Positions 36,372-59,399 of a DNA stretch of 64,000 nucleotides are shown piece after piece. Position 1 is the stretch's first letter, and each line of letters starts with the position of its first letter. The stretch comes from Corylus avellana. Its lineage: Eukaryota > Streptophyta > Magnoliopsida > Fagales > Betulaceae. The DNA lies in NCBI RefSeq assembly GCF_901000735.1, contig NC_081541.1, forward strand, positions 8,299,055-8,363,054, read 5' to 3'. The notes beneath the pieces were generated by a model. That model searched no databases. It saw nothing but the letters and a program-made list of their open reading frames with translations, and was not told the DNA's origin. The position numbers were made by a program, and so were the translations under genes.

Positions 36372-37189
36372 CAAATTATTAATACCAATAATTTCTCTTT
36401 TTATTTTCCGAACATAAAACAAAAGACAAAAATACAAAGAATTAATGAATGGAGTTCATACTTTTCTACTTAATTATTTTACTAAAACTATCATGTCAAT
36501 TTAAAAAAAAAAATTAAAGTAAAAGTTATAGATAAAAGACACTCCCCTAACTTAAACAAAATTTGAGAGGTATTATAAATTTATTTGAAATGATTTCCAT
36601 TATTCCACTAAATTATTATTTTTTTTCATTTAGGAATGTATGTATGGGTTTGATGATGATGATGATGAATGGAATATGTGTCCATATATATGACATGCAT
36701 GACTGCATGTGGATGTGGGTTGCTATTGATAATGTGAACGGCGACAGCTGTACAGGTGGAGGTGATGATTGACAAAACTAACAAGTGGACACGTGGTGGT
36801 GGTGGTTTGGGATTAGACTTGAAGTAGGACAACAGCTAATGTAGGGCCCATTAAGGTGGTGGGGTCCACCACGTTGTTGATGTTGATGTTGCTATCGGTT
36901 TTGTTTGTACGCCGCGTAGTGTAGATCATTACTCATTTGGGAAACAATTCACATTCCACATAAGCAAAGGGACCTTTTCGAAGCGTTTGGACACAAGGGG
37001 AACTCTGCCCGTAACTCGGATATTAACAAGACAGCCATCCCTTTGAAAAGAAGATACACCAAAGTTACCAAACAGAAGAAATAAATACAGTGCTATTGGC
37101 TAGAGATTTTTTAAAAAAATGGCACTACAAGAAGAGAAATGTAAGCCCATTAGTATAACAAAATAGGCCACAAATTAACTACCAGTCTA

Positions 37190-37634
37190 CTAAGAGAATA
37201 TCTTCAATGTGGTCGTCGCACAAAAGTCACCTTTTGTGCAACCCACTCAATAAATGACAAATCAGCATGTTACCAATTAAAAGATAAGTTTTGGTACATT
37301 GGATTATAATCTCTTCATAAATCCAAACAAACAAAACCAAACTAAGCTCGACGGTTTCTGCTGCAACAAGCCTTCCCTACCCAGCCCACGCTGCCCAATC
37401 TGCGCTGCTCTTCCCTGCACAGTCGACTTCAAGAATCCGCATCCAGCCTAAATTTAGTTGCTTATTAATTTTTGAGGTATTAGCACTAAATTTAGGATGA
37501 TCGAATCTCTTTTGGGTGATACCATTTCTAAAGGGTTCACCTTCCACCCTTAGATTTTAGTTTTGAATAAAAAAATAAGTTTTGAGGCATTAGAAACTAA
37601 ATATTAACTTATAAAAATTTAACCAAAAAACAAA

Positions 37635-37666
<32 letters not shown>

Positions 37667-37925
37667 GTCCTACGCTAGCAGGACTCAACGCTGGTAGATT
37701 GGGCGTGGTGCCGGTGGCTGGTTTCAGCACAATTTCAGACCAAAATTCCATCCGGTGAATTGGGTTGGGCGTGAAGGATTGTTCTTTGTTGGTTTTGATT
37801 TACGATGAATTGATGAGAATATAATCAGATGTAGGCATATCTATTTTATAATTTGCTACATGCAGGGTTGTCATTCATTGTGTGGGTTGCACAAAAGGTG
37901 ACTTTTGTGCAACGTCCACACAGAA
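37190..37925. mobile_element. Large foldback (MITE-like) element
   Basis: CACAAAAGTCACCTTTTGTG near 37208 is mirrored by CACAAAAGGTGACTTTTGTG near 37892. The arms continue inward with decay (ATTGGATTATAATCTCTTCAT against ATGAATTGATGAGAATATAA). The centre, 37330-37750, is GC-richer and non-coding. Exact ends are uncertain by about 10 bp. Confidence 0.7.
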
Positions 37926-40900
37926 GATGCACTCGTCTACCAATGAGGGTCTTTGCCATTATGTAATAGAAGATTAGTAGCGAAAACATATAAGATGAAA
38001 AGTTGCTAGTAAAATTGCTTGCAGAGGTTCAATGAATAATACATCTCCAAATGACCTTTCACATAAACAATTTTTGAGTTTTTGATGAATTGAAGGGGTA
38101 GGGGAGTGAATGAGATTGTAAGCAGAAAAATAAGCGTCGTTCTACTAGGGGTCCAAATTTATTTATTGAGAAATGTTATGGTTTCTCTTGGTATTTTTTG
38201 ATCCTAATTAGATATTGTTTTCTAAAAAAAAACATAACGGACCAGTAAAATAAGTTTTTTTATGCTTTTTTAGATAACATTTTCCACGTATGATTATGAG
38301 AACACTAGGAAAAATCGTAATATTCCTCCTATTTATTTTAGGAGAAGGAGCTAAATAAGCCTGCTAGATAACCTTATGGGTATGGTTGTTATAAAAAAGT
38401 GTGGTCAATAGGAGAAAATGTAACTCCAAGGAAATTACTCCACTTCAGTTTATTAACTTCACATTTGTTATTAAATCACATAATTTTTATGAATTTTTTA
38501 AAAATGACTAAATTAATCTTAATAAAAATGGATATAAAAATCACATATTTTAATGACATATGTCCGTTCAATCGAATTCTTGGTATACCCTTTTACATTT
38601 CTATTTATGTTTTTCTAATTTCTGTATTTTATGTTGGATTTAAATATATTTTCAAAGCATTGCACCAAATAAAATATATATATATTCAAATGGTCATTGG
38701 TGAACAGACCAAGTAACATATTACCTTTTGTTTGGTAAAACAATTGCCAAAAACCCATCACCCAAATTCACCCAAACAACCAACATGTAATTGACAAATT
38801 GTCAAATATCATACCAAGTACCAACATTTATGTCATGAAAAGTTATATGGTACCTTTCCTTTTTATTTTATTTTTTGGGTAAAAGAAAGAGAGGACAGTA
38901 ATTAATGATTTCCCAACCCCTTCTAGTTGGAAAATGGTGATACACAACTGAACCATACTTGATATTTCCAAACAACCTCTACTAATTAATTTGTCATTGA
39001 CCAGAATTTGGTTAAATTTAATATAGTAGGGACATAATTTAGTTGTATTTCCCCCTCAAAGGGCTAAAGAAAGGCCAAAACCATCTAATACCAAATCATT
39101 TTCTCTTTCTTTCTCTTGGTCCCCAATCTAAAATCAAAACTTTGCCAAATGGAAGGCTTGTTGCTATGAACTTTTTGAAGTCTGGTTGAGCAAGAAACCA
39201 AACCCTATTTCATCTTCAAATATTTCCCAATTCATATATAATTATAAACCTTATGGTTATTTTCATACATTTAGAAAAAATTAACAGCATAAAGATAAAT
39301 TCCGGTCCCTCTCTTGCTCCGTCCCTCTCTTGCTCCGAAATTGGATATGAGTGAAGTTGTTCCACATGCTTCGACCCTTGATTCTCCAACGTTTTCATCC
39401 CCGGATGTAAAGCACGCTACTAGAGTAATACCCACAAAATAAGACTAAGGTTTTGTTTAGTATGCACAATAACTATTTCATTAAAAAAAAAAAAAAAAAA
39501 GAAGAACAGTTTTTATAAAGAATGAAATAAGGTGGAATATAATAACTTTGGTATTAGAGAGTATATGATAAGGATCTAACACTTCAAATAGCCATTCTGA
39601 AAAAATAGCCATTCAAAGGATATTTCATTCCACATTCTTATATTTTCAAATATCATTTTAATCTTTCTCAGTAAAAAATGACATCCAACTCTTTGATGGA
39701 TGTGTTTTTACTTTTACCTTTTTTTTATTTTATTTTATATTTTTAATTTATAATTCTTTAAAGTGTTTCTTTTGGCTGTATTTGTTAATGTGTTTTTGAA
39801 TAGTGTTTATCGTTTTTCGTTTGAAAAAGTGTTATAATGTAACGTGATGCATTTTTAGGAGTGTTTTGTGTTTGTTTTGTTTATTAATTTTTTTGTTTTT
39901 TGTTTTGAGAAGAGAAAACAAAAGACAAAAAAAAGCAAAATTTTTAACAGTTTTGAGAAGAGGAGGGCCCTTCCCCTTCTTCTCCCCGCTCCTAACCTCC
40001 TACCCTCCCTTTTTTTGTAAGTGTTTTCGGACCAGATCAGCAACTTCAGCCTTTCCGCTATGAGTCCATCCACCTTCCACCGTGTTGTGCCGTTCATATC
40101 CTCCCGGCCGCTGCTGCTGCTTGCTGATTGTTTGTTTGTGTTTTTTATTTTAAATAAGAGGTTCATTCTCTCTAGATCTGTCGTCATAAGTGATGAGGAA
40201 TAATTAGGTGTGAAGAGTTATTTCTCATGGCCTGGATAATTAGATGTGAGGGGTTATCTCTCACGGCTGGTTTAAATAATTTTTGTTAGAAAATTTGGCT
40301 ACTCATGTCTTAGATTTAGTTTGCTCGGAGTAGATCTGCTCTTTAACTGTATTTGTAAATGGGTTAGCGGAAGATTGAAGTTATAGATAACACTTATTTG
40401 TAAGAATTTTTGTTTATATCTATGACTTTATAACCTCATAGTATGTAATTATAATTTTTGCAGAACTTTATGCTTTGTACTGTAAGAGCTTTATGCTCAT
40501 GATCTTTAATCAATGAAATCCTCAAATTTCCGTTAAAAAAAATCACTATTGTTGTTACATACAGAACAAAGAAAAACATATGTTTTAAATAATTAAATTT
40601 ACTATTATATATATCAACTATGAATTTTTGTAATAAATAGTGATTTATCGATTGAAGTCCTTTGAACCTTGACTCTATTGTAGATTGGTATTGTTTAAGA
40701 ATAATATATGTTTGAGAAAAAGAATACTAAGCATTTCATAATGGAAAAAAAAAAAAAAAAAAATGAGAGACCACGAAAAAAAAATGTGTGGCTTTCTTTA
40801 AAGCATTATCACATGACACCTGTCACACACCCATGAATTTTAGAAAATTATTAGATGAGTTTATGGTATACAAAATTCTTCTATAATTGCCCTTGGTCTC

Positions 40901-41057
40901 TAGCTAACCCTGCCCAAATGATTGCTGCTCTTGAAACTGGAAACTAGTTAAACAATATGAAAAAAAAAAAAAACCCTAGTAAAGAAATAGGTGGTCCATA
41001 GACAACAATTGTGAGAGAAAAAGATGTATACAAAATAACACACCACAAAGTGTTTTC

Positions 41058-41309
41058 ATGATCTTCACTTTGCTTTTGTTGGAAGGAATCTTTTTTTCTT
41101 TAGCCAAGTACTTTTCTGATGAAAAGGGAATGCCTTTTGAGGACCACAGGGGAAATAGGGATCCTGTGCCTTGCAAGAGGATAAGAAAGTACTCCAAATC
41201 TAACTCAACAATAGAACTTAAAAAAAGAATTTTTTTTTTTATTTTTTTATTTTTTTTTTTTTGTGGAGATTATTTTTGCAATGTGATTGTTAATGGACAT
41301 CATGTGTAA
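41058..41309 (+). CDS. Doubtful small open frame with a hydrophobic N-terminus
   Basis: The frame starts MIFTLLLLEGIFFSLAKYF, a possible signal peptide, followed by a charged stretch ending DPVPCKRIRKYSKSN and then a low-complexity phenylalanine run from a poly-T tract. The stretch 41058-41215 is more balanced in base composition than its surroundings. It matches no secreted-peptide family I know. The frame continues upstream of this ATG without a stop for some distance, so the start is arbitrary. Most likely it is chance. Confidence 0.12.
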   Translation: MIFTLLLLEGIFFSLAKYFSDEKGMPFEDHRGNRDPVPCKRIRKYSKSNSTIELKKRIFFFIFLFFFFCGDYFCNVIVNGHHV

Positions 41310-43572
41310 AACCTTTTTGTCCTGGTATCCAGTGAAGCATACATGTGGGTCTCCTTTGGGTTATTAAAAAACAGAGGAAAAAACAAGACTTGGGACATTG
41401 TGTGCTTTCAAGGTGAAAGAATTGAGTTTTTTTAGTGTTTTATAGCTAAATTGACCCAACAATCTGATCGACTAGAACAATTCTGACCTACTTGTATTTT
41501 GTGTTTGGAATTTTTTTGTTAATTCTTTACTCATAAATTTTGAAGAAACTTCACTTAATTGATCTCCTAAACTATCATGTAATTGTTCGTTATACTCCCA
41601 TAAAATTTATAAAAGTACAGATATACTCTTTGTTTTTTTAAAAAATAAAAATAAAATAAACAAATTAATTTTTAAATTTTTTAAACAATAATTAGAAAAA
41701 TAACGACCCATGGCCACGCATGTATATATATATATTTTTTCCCTTTTTTTATTTTTTATTTTATAAAGGAGGTATTTCAGTATTTTTGTTTTCTCAGTAA
41801 GGATTTAACCAAAATCAAAATCAAAACAAATATGGGTAATCAACCCTAGCTAGGCTATTGTGGTTGGAATCATGCATTGAACTACTTATTGCAGAAGCGG
41901 ACATGTTTGTTTGTGGTTTTATTTCTTGTTTTTTTTTTTTTTGTTACTAAAATAAATATATTAACAAATAACTTAAAATACTATTTATTTTAAAGGACAA
42001 TGAAATACATGATTGTAGTAGTTGAAACAACGGATTCTTCTGCTACATTACAATACATTGTTGCTTATGCATGAGCTACTCCAGCTGAATGTTTTATCTA
42101 GAGAAAGTCTAAACGTTATTCTCTTGTCATTTTCCCATCCAACTTTTTAAAAATCAACTATGAGATATGTATAACACACATGGGTGAAGATGTGGGTTTT
42201 AAAGAATTAAAGATCCAATAATCGATTTAAATAACAAATAGCAGTTTTTTTTTTTTTTTTTTAAGGACTACAACAAAAAAGGGCTTGGCAACCCAACAAT
42301 AAGCCCAAAAATAAACAAAGAAAACATAAATAAATAGGGAATGCATTAAATGGTTGACGTAGTACTATGGATTCTCGACATGAACACCAAGAATTTTGAC
42401 CGCCAATAAAGGTAGTTAAATAAGGCATGAGTAGGGGCATGACTGTCATAAGACCCTTCAACCCCTATCCAAACCAAATCAAATAAATATTTTTGAAATT
42501 TTTTACTAAACATGCCAACTGTTTGGCACAACTTTCTATGTATTAAAAATACTTGTTACCTTTTCTAATACAATCTCAAACAAGCCTTTAGAGTAAAAAA
42601 ATCAAAGTACTTTGAAATTTTATACAAAACAAGTCAGGTTTTTGTTTAGGACATCTTTTTAGGCACTAAATATACTTTTTAAGTTTTTAAACGCAATCTT
42701 AAACATACTCTAAGTCTCTAAAAATCATTAAGGATGGTAGACTTAAGGGCATTGCAAGTCGGACCGGAGAACAAAAATTTACAAAAGAAAACCAAGCCTA
42801 TTCATAGAGTTGCCTCAACTTGAATTGTGTCCCAACTCAATATAATGTTGAGCGATTTCATTAGTTCTAGAACATGTTTAGCACTGCGATTTCATACCCT
42901 AAAAATATGATTTTAAACTAAATTGTAAAAAGAAATATATTGTTTAAAAGTGTATTTTTTAAACATTGCAATTTGAGAACAAAGAAAATTTGCGTTTTCA
43001 AATCATAATAATTTTAAAGACTAAACGGTGATTTTACCAAATGCTTAAATGTGTTTTTAAAAATCGCATTTTCAAATCACACGTTTTAAAATCGTTACTT
43101 TTAAACCGCAAGTCTTGAAAATTGCAAACCCAAATTAACCTATGTGAAAGGAAAAACAAAATCATTATCAACTATATATAAATTAAGTAATGTAAGCACA
43201 CCAAAGTAAAAGTACGTATAAAAAAAAGAAAGTGGTACTCAAAATCATTATAATATGACTCAAATGATTTGATTTGAGTCAAATCAACTTGTTTGCTTCT
43301 AAGATGAACATGCAATTCAAACCATTCAAACCAAGGAAACAATTAGTACACAACAAAAAAGTAGGATTTTTCACACGATAATCTTGTAGTCTATAGCTGA
43401 TCAATGAACAAAAAAAAATATTGTATCACACATTCCTCGTTGTTCAAAATTTCATCACCGCCTTATTTTCATTCAACTATCATATTTTTTTTTTTTATAT
43501 AAATTTTTTTAAAAAAAATTTCAAAAAATGTGTGCCGGGTTCCTAGCTTGTATGAATGGGGTCGTGATACTG

Positions 43573-43647
43573 ACTCAGCACGCCAGACAAATTTTTTTAT
43601 TTTTTATTAAAATATTAAAAAAAAAAAATTTGTCTGGCGTGCTGAGT
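43573..43647. repeat. Perfect hairpin, ACTCAGCACGCCAGAC arms
   Basis: The 25-bp arm at 43573-43597 is repeated as an exact reverse complement ending at 43647, with a short A/T loop. It could be the remnant of a foldback element or a stem-forming transcript. Confidence 0.75.
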
Positions 43648-43768
43648 TTTATTTCACCCGCATGAATGACCAATCTCCTGCATATGCATGGCCACCAAAA
43701 TGTTGATTAACACCACCAATACGTACGAAACTACATGTCTTATGGTGTACTTAAGAGATGTTATATTT

Positions 43769-43769
<1 letters not shown>

Positions 43770-43803
<34 letters not shown>

Positions 43804-43812
43804 TATATATAA
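43770..43812. repeat. (TA)n microsatellite
   Basis: A TA run with one interruption near 43800 in intergenic DNA. Confidence 0.95.
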
Positions 43813-44263
43813 TAGCACTAATATTATTATATAATTAAGGAAAGTGATGGGAAGTTGAGTGAGAATTGACAAATGGGTCCAATTCCAAATCACTGTAGCG
43901 TAGGTGTAAAAGGGTAATAATATATTAAAAAAGTAAATTATATAGCTAGGCTGCGTCACCATGTCATACATATAAATATATCCATGTATTTTATATAATT
44001 AATTAATACAATATGGATATGGGTAGCTAGACCTTGATTTCAACGGTCATGTGCATGCTTCTACCTTAAAGATTTGATTCCGTATCTTACTCAATGATGC
44101 CTCTAACCCTTCCATATTCATTGTTCAAAGACACCATCAATTTGTCTCGGCTAGCAATTCAGCTAATCTTCTTCATTTTTTTTTAAGTAAAACATATTAT
44201 TCTTAGGTGTATATGATTGTGAAATTCATGGAAACTATTAATTGCAGCAGAATAGTGTATGCC

Positions 44264-44287
44264 GGCAGGCAGGCAGGCAGGCAGGCA
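44264..44287. repeat. (GGCA)n microsatellite
   Basis: About six GGCA units, ending in GGCAT. Confidence 0.9.
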
Positions 44288-44523
44288 TAACATCTATAAA
44301 AAGGATAGAGTTGTTCATCTTTATCTGTAGACACAGAAGAGCCAGAAAAAAAAAAAGATAAATAAATTTTGTTGGTTGTGATTTGAATGGATTGCACTTT
44401 CTTCCAACATGAAGGTGATGCATGATGATAATGGTTCATAGTTTGTACAACATAAAGTTAAACAAACCTGTTTTTTTCTGCAATTAACTTGTCCCCCAAC
44501 CCACACCTCCAAATTCCAATCCG

Positions 44524-44550
44524 ATATATATATATATATATATATATATA
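44524..44550. repeat. (TA)n microsatellite
   Basis: A perfect TA run in intergenic DNA. Confidence 0.95.
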
Positions 44551-46408
44551 GCGGATCTTTGCCACTGTCCAAAGAAAGATACAGTAAAAGAAAAATACAA
44601 CTAAGAAAGCTATTAGAAAATGATATCATAACAGCAACCCATTTGGATAAATGAGAAATATTTGGTTTCATTTTGTCTATTTTTTGTTTTCCTCTTTATA
44701 AGATATGAAAAAACTTACTGTTGAATCTGTGAGACCCCACATAAATTCTATGAATTTAATGATGAATTTGTAAAATAAGAAAAAAAAAAAAAAAGATAAA
44801 CAAAAAATGGACGTGTAACACTTTTCGTGACTAATTGTAAGCACGAAAATTAATTTTGTGAATCTCGAAAGCTGACCAACTTTAAAAGGAGGTAACACTT
44901 CAAGAATTTCTGAGAGTATTGATCAATCGGCCATATATACACCAATATTGAAGTTGTTCTATGCAAATTAAAGCAACTTATAAAGGAGGTAAATTTATAA
45001 TTGATGTGTTATTCCCACATGAGAGGAAATTCCTTATTTTGTGGAATAGTCATTCCTATGAAATAATTATTCTCATTAATAAAAAACCAACCAACCAAAC
45101 AATGGAATAACTATTATATTATCTATATATATGAACAATTATTCTATTCTAGGGATTTATTTCATATACTAAACATTCTCTAAGTCTTTTATAAATTGGC
45201 GTGACAGTGCCATTTCAATTGTCATATCAGTTTGTAAGCCTACGTGATACTTACCATATCAGCAATTAAATAATTAATTTTGATTGTGACATTGTCACAT
45301 GAACCGTCATGTTAGTTTATACATGATTGTAACAAAAAACTGTAATACTCTAATTTTTTATTATTATTATTTTTTTCCATTTATAAATATATTTAGGGTC
45401 CTAATCATACAACATTTTTGTAATAGCAACGGTTTGAAGCAAAGGCCTGGATCAAATTGCACATTATCAAGCTTGCAAGGTGTATAATCATTAGGACAAA
45501 CCCAAATATCAAAGTTTTCAAAATGCTAACAGTAAAATAAAAATGTTAGAAACTTCAATTTTTATTCAACAGTGTTGATCGATGTGACAATTTTAACCAA
45601 GCCTTGGATCAATAATCCTTATTGAAAAAAAAAAAAAAATCAATAGTTGGTTGGAACCGCCACTTAACATTGTAGGATCAATAGTTTTGAAATAAAATTG
45701 TAATTTTTAACATTACTCAAATAAAAAATCGAATATATATAGTATGATTTCCAATAATAACGTACGGCAATGTGGGCCGTACTGCCGATGAGTCTCTAAG
45801 GCCCAACCTTGGTGGTCCATCAACCACCATACCCAATTCAACTAATTAACTAGTTCTCATAGATCGGTTGACGGGAACCATCCAAGAAAATTGGAGAACT
45901 ACCAGAGGATCGCAACTTCAAAGCTCAGTTGCTAAGAAGCCCAAAAAGCCCCCAAAGTATATCCACACCATGGAGCCCCCAATATATGCACAAATTAACC
46001 TTGTATTTTCAGATCAAAGAGTCTTTTCTACTTAAAATACACCAAGATAGTGACAAGCTACTCCTATGCAAGATTTTAGATTAAAGCCAACCAAACTAAA
46101 CTTCTCAGCTGCTTTAAAAAAAAAAAAAAAAAAACCTTATTATCCATTCATCTCTTGGCTTGGTGGTCCCCCTTTTTGTCCATTTATTATTAATTTTTTT
46201 TTGGTATTTTGCTCCTCTTTTATCCATTTATTTTTATTGGTTGTAATTTAATTTCCACCTCTTTTATCCATTAATTATCTCTTCCTTGTGTATATCCATA
46301 TTGTGCATGTATGTATGCGCACCATCATGCATGCGTACACGGCAGCGTGCATGTGAAACTCATGACGTGGAACGACATGGTCATGCATAACGTGATACAC
46401 AATTTTTT

Positions 46409-46473
46409 CCACGTGGGGCCTCATCAGTGGGCCGCACTGCAATACGACAACAACAGGCCAACAACCCACGTGG
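46409..46473. promoter_or_regulatory. Pair of G-box motifs in an orphan intergenic patch
   Basis: CCACGTGG occurs twice, at 46409-46416 and 46466-46473, with ACGTGG also near 46367 and CATGCATGCG near 46327. These are sites known to bind bZIP/bHLH and B3 factors. No gene that they would serve is visible nearby. Confidence 0.3.
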
Positions 46474-46667
46474 CCTGTAGGCTAGGCGGCCAATAATTCA
46501 GCGGGAAACACGAGTCAGCATTTTTGAGGACCAAAATTAATTATTACAGGTGAGAGTGGACCCCGCAAGCACTTCCATTATGATATTGCCACAACAGCAT
46601 TCAAATAATGCTCATCATTTTTTGGCCCAATTGTTTTCTGCCACCTATGCAAAAAATTTCGGCTTAC

Positions 46668-46907
46668 GCTAGAATCTAATAAAAGTCTCATATTTTGTCC
46701 ATCAAAATTTCGGTAAAGCTAAACACAACGCCATCGTGCCATGCACGCCGGCCATTTATTTTTTTAAAAAAAATTGTCTGACGTGCTGTGAATCATGACC
46801 CCTCAAAATTTTAGGTGGTAAAGTGTCATTTGCCATCAATTTGGGCCATATGCATTTTGCCACCTATGATTTTGATGAACAAATGTGAAAGTTTTATTAA
46901 ATTCTAG
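46668..46907. mobile_element. Foldback (MITE-like) element
   Basis: GCTAGAATCTAATAAAAGTC with CCATCAAAA at the left faces TTTTGATGAAC and TTTTATTAAATTCTAGC at the right. The centre contains CGCCATCGTGCCATGCACGC and TGTCTGACGTGCTG, a decayed form of the GCACGCC hairpin seen at 43573. Confidence 0.6.
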
Positions 46908-49778
46908 CATTTCTCTAACGTTTATGATCAAGATTTCATGTTATTCTGATGTAGCTTAATAGAAGCATATTCATTTAGTTGTTTTAAAAGAGTATTTTTA
47001 TCCAAAATAAAAAATAAAATGACAATTGTCCTCCTTAAAAACAACTAACTTGTTCATCTCCATTTCATTTGAAATGAAAAGAATTTAAGTCCGAAAATAG
47101 GTGGAGGTTTTTGTTGGGTGAGATTGCATTTCATTTGAATTTTTATGAAATTCAACAGCGAAATAAAGGGAATTCATTTCATGTTTTATGTTAAATTTAA
47201 TAGATCTAACGGTATTTACGTTGTTGCATTGTAAATATGTTACAATATATTTTAAAACTTATAAAGAATGCGGGCATCACATACACCATTAAATACGATA
47301 AAACAAAATCGAAGATGCGTGTATCAAATCAAATGATCATGTTGTTGCACAATGCTAGGTGTGTACCTTGTAGTAGAAGAATATTAACCTTATAAGATAT
47401 TTATAGAGAGTTCTTTTGTAATCTCTCTCCAATCCAACCAATTATGCAATGGTTTTACATTAAATAGTATATAGTTCTTGTTTTATGTATGGGACCAAAC
47501 AACCTTTTTCTATATTCTACCATCAGAGGTATAAGTATAAAAAAAAAAAAAAGAATAATGCCCTTTTATATTTTTTGTTTTTTTATTTTTTATGTGCATG
47601 CAATGATTAGTCCAAAGATTAATGAGCAACTTTTGACACTTTAAAAAAGTGAAAAGTGCTTTTTTATTTACACCCTAAAGATTGGGGAATCTTTGGATGC
47701 CATATCTTGATGCTAGCTAGTGGGTGGCTATTAAAAAAGACAATCTTCTATGATTAACTCTATGATCTAGTTTTGTTGACCTGTTCTCTGACAATTACAA
47801 GGGTTTATATTGTTCTTCAAGTTTTGCTGCTGTTTGTGTCTCATTTCCTTTTCACATTTGACCTAATCAATATGCTTTGATGTTTTTAATTCAATTCACA
47901 TCTTATTATATATATATATATGCTATGTGCCAATAGAAGGGGGTTTGGTGCATATAGGGTACAAAAGCTGTCGTGGTGTTCACATGATCACATCTAATTT
48001 TGTTGATAATTTGGTATTTGACATGTGATAGGGATTTGGCTATGGAGATTTGTAGCCACAGCATACACAACTCACACATCACTCGATCTTTTCAGTTATT
48101 AATGTTTGTGTTACTTTCAAGTTATCTTCTTGAATATACCTCCCAACTGTGTAAGATATATCTTCCTCTTTTCCCGCATTTAATTAGAAAAAAGAAAAGA
48201 AAAGAAAAGAACAGCTTTCTCTCTCTCTCTTGAAGGGGAGAGAAAAGGAAAGGAAACCAAATAAATTAGCAATGAAAACATAGAGTAATTGCACGTAGAT
48301 TTTGCTTAAAGACTGCAAATATTAAAATATATATATATATAGATTTTATCTTAAAATATAGACACACACTGACACGTGCAAACACATACGCAGGAGCGGC
48401 TCGGTAGATTTCAAAGTCTAAGAGGCAAATTTAAGTCGTATTTTTCTTATTTTTAAATGTTAATTAAATAGTGTTTATTTTAGTTTCTATTTTCTTCTAT
48501 TTAAAAATCATTCATCTTGTTTTTTATTTTTGTGTAATATATTTTTTTTTCAGAATGGCCGGGTAACATAATTAGGGCCTCACTCGGTTTTTTTAATGGA
48601 AGAAGTTTTAATCGTTTTCTTAATAAACTTGTCATTATTTTTAGATTAACCATGCATTTTTATTATTATTAATACTACTACTATTTTAGATCATTATTTC
48701 ATTGTGAGACTTGAGCAACCGCCTAAATTACTTTGCGAAAGAGCCAACCCTACACACACATGAAGGTTTTTATTTTTTATAAATGTACAAAATAATTTGT
48801 CATAAATATTTTTCTATAATCAATAGGGTACACTACCACTAAAAAGTCAATACTAATGATTGGTGATGAATCATGAATATATCAACTTTTACGATTTTAT
48901 GTCTTTTTCAATTTAGGACAAAAATTTCCTTCAAATCAGTTTGGAAGAAATATCTTTCAACTTATTTAAAATAATGCCAAGTGTCTATAAACGTTTAAAA
49001 CATTAGTCTAAGATAGTAAAGTACTATTAATAACCTTAAGAATTTAATATGTGTTTTAAATATTTATAAACACTTTGCACTATTTTAAATGAGTTAAAAG
49101 ATATTTCTTCCAAGCTGGTTTAGAGGAAATATCCTCCAAACCACCTTTAGGCTGCTAGCTTCCGCAATCAAAGTCATCAAATTTCTTATTGAGAAATAAA
49201 CAATTATATGTGTAGTAAGTCAAAAAAATTCCAAATGTAAACCATATGATAAATCAGTCTCCCTGCATTTGCATATTCTACTTTTAGTAGCCTACTCATA
49301 GTTGTTTAGATCCCCCATTATGCCATAGTGCCAATAAGATGAGCCATTTTCTGGAATAAAGCTTGAATAATTCTGAAGTCATTGACAAAAAGTGGATAAA
49401 TGGCATAACACAATTTGATAATAAATTTCAATAGTATGTAAATGAAGCGAGTAAACTTTATCCAATTTGCATAAGCTAAGGTGAAAATACAAGTCTTAAG
49501 CCAATATTATTATAATAACAAGTTTACATAATGAACAAACATGTAAAGAACTTGGACTGAAACCCACATGAAAAACCCAGGGTAGTTTCACTCTGGCTAG
49601 ACCTGAAATTGTGCCCACAAAATGCAAGTCCTGCCATTCCACAGGCGACCTAGAAGGCTAGAATATAAAAGAGGTTGCATCGAACTGATAAAAAGCCATA
49701 AGCTCAATGCATAACCAAATATGTGGACGTAAAGGTAAACTATAAAAGCTGTCTTTCACAATATCTAGAGAATTATCA

Positions 49779-59399
<9,621 letters not shown>

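Larger units (their letters stand above)
35327..49778. other. 14.4-kb interval without a supported gene
   Basis: Very AT-rich spacer between the DUF1685 and INT1 genes. It holds foldback elements (35826-35992, 37190-37925, 46668-46907), a SINE (36048-36156), a perfect hairpin (43573-43647) and several microsatellites. The open frames are short, low in complexity and match nothing I recognise. The first part includes the DUF1685 promoter and the last few hundred bases the INT1 3' untranslated region. A non-coding RNA or microRNA gene could be hidden here; I did not recognise a mature sequence. Confidence 0.5.

Noticed and set aside
39855..40187. Overlapping open frames and a 3'-end-like AATGAAATCCTCAAATTTCC followed by an A-run near 40520
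   Set aside because: It could be the end of a retroelement or transcript, but no coding similarity or target duplication was found.
35000..49778. MicroRNA precursors
   Set aside because: I looked by eye for well-known plant mature microRNAs and recognised none. The hairpins seen fit MITE-type repeats better.
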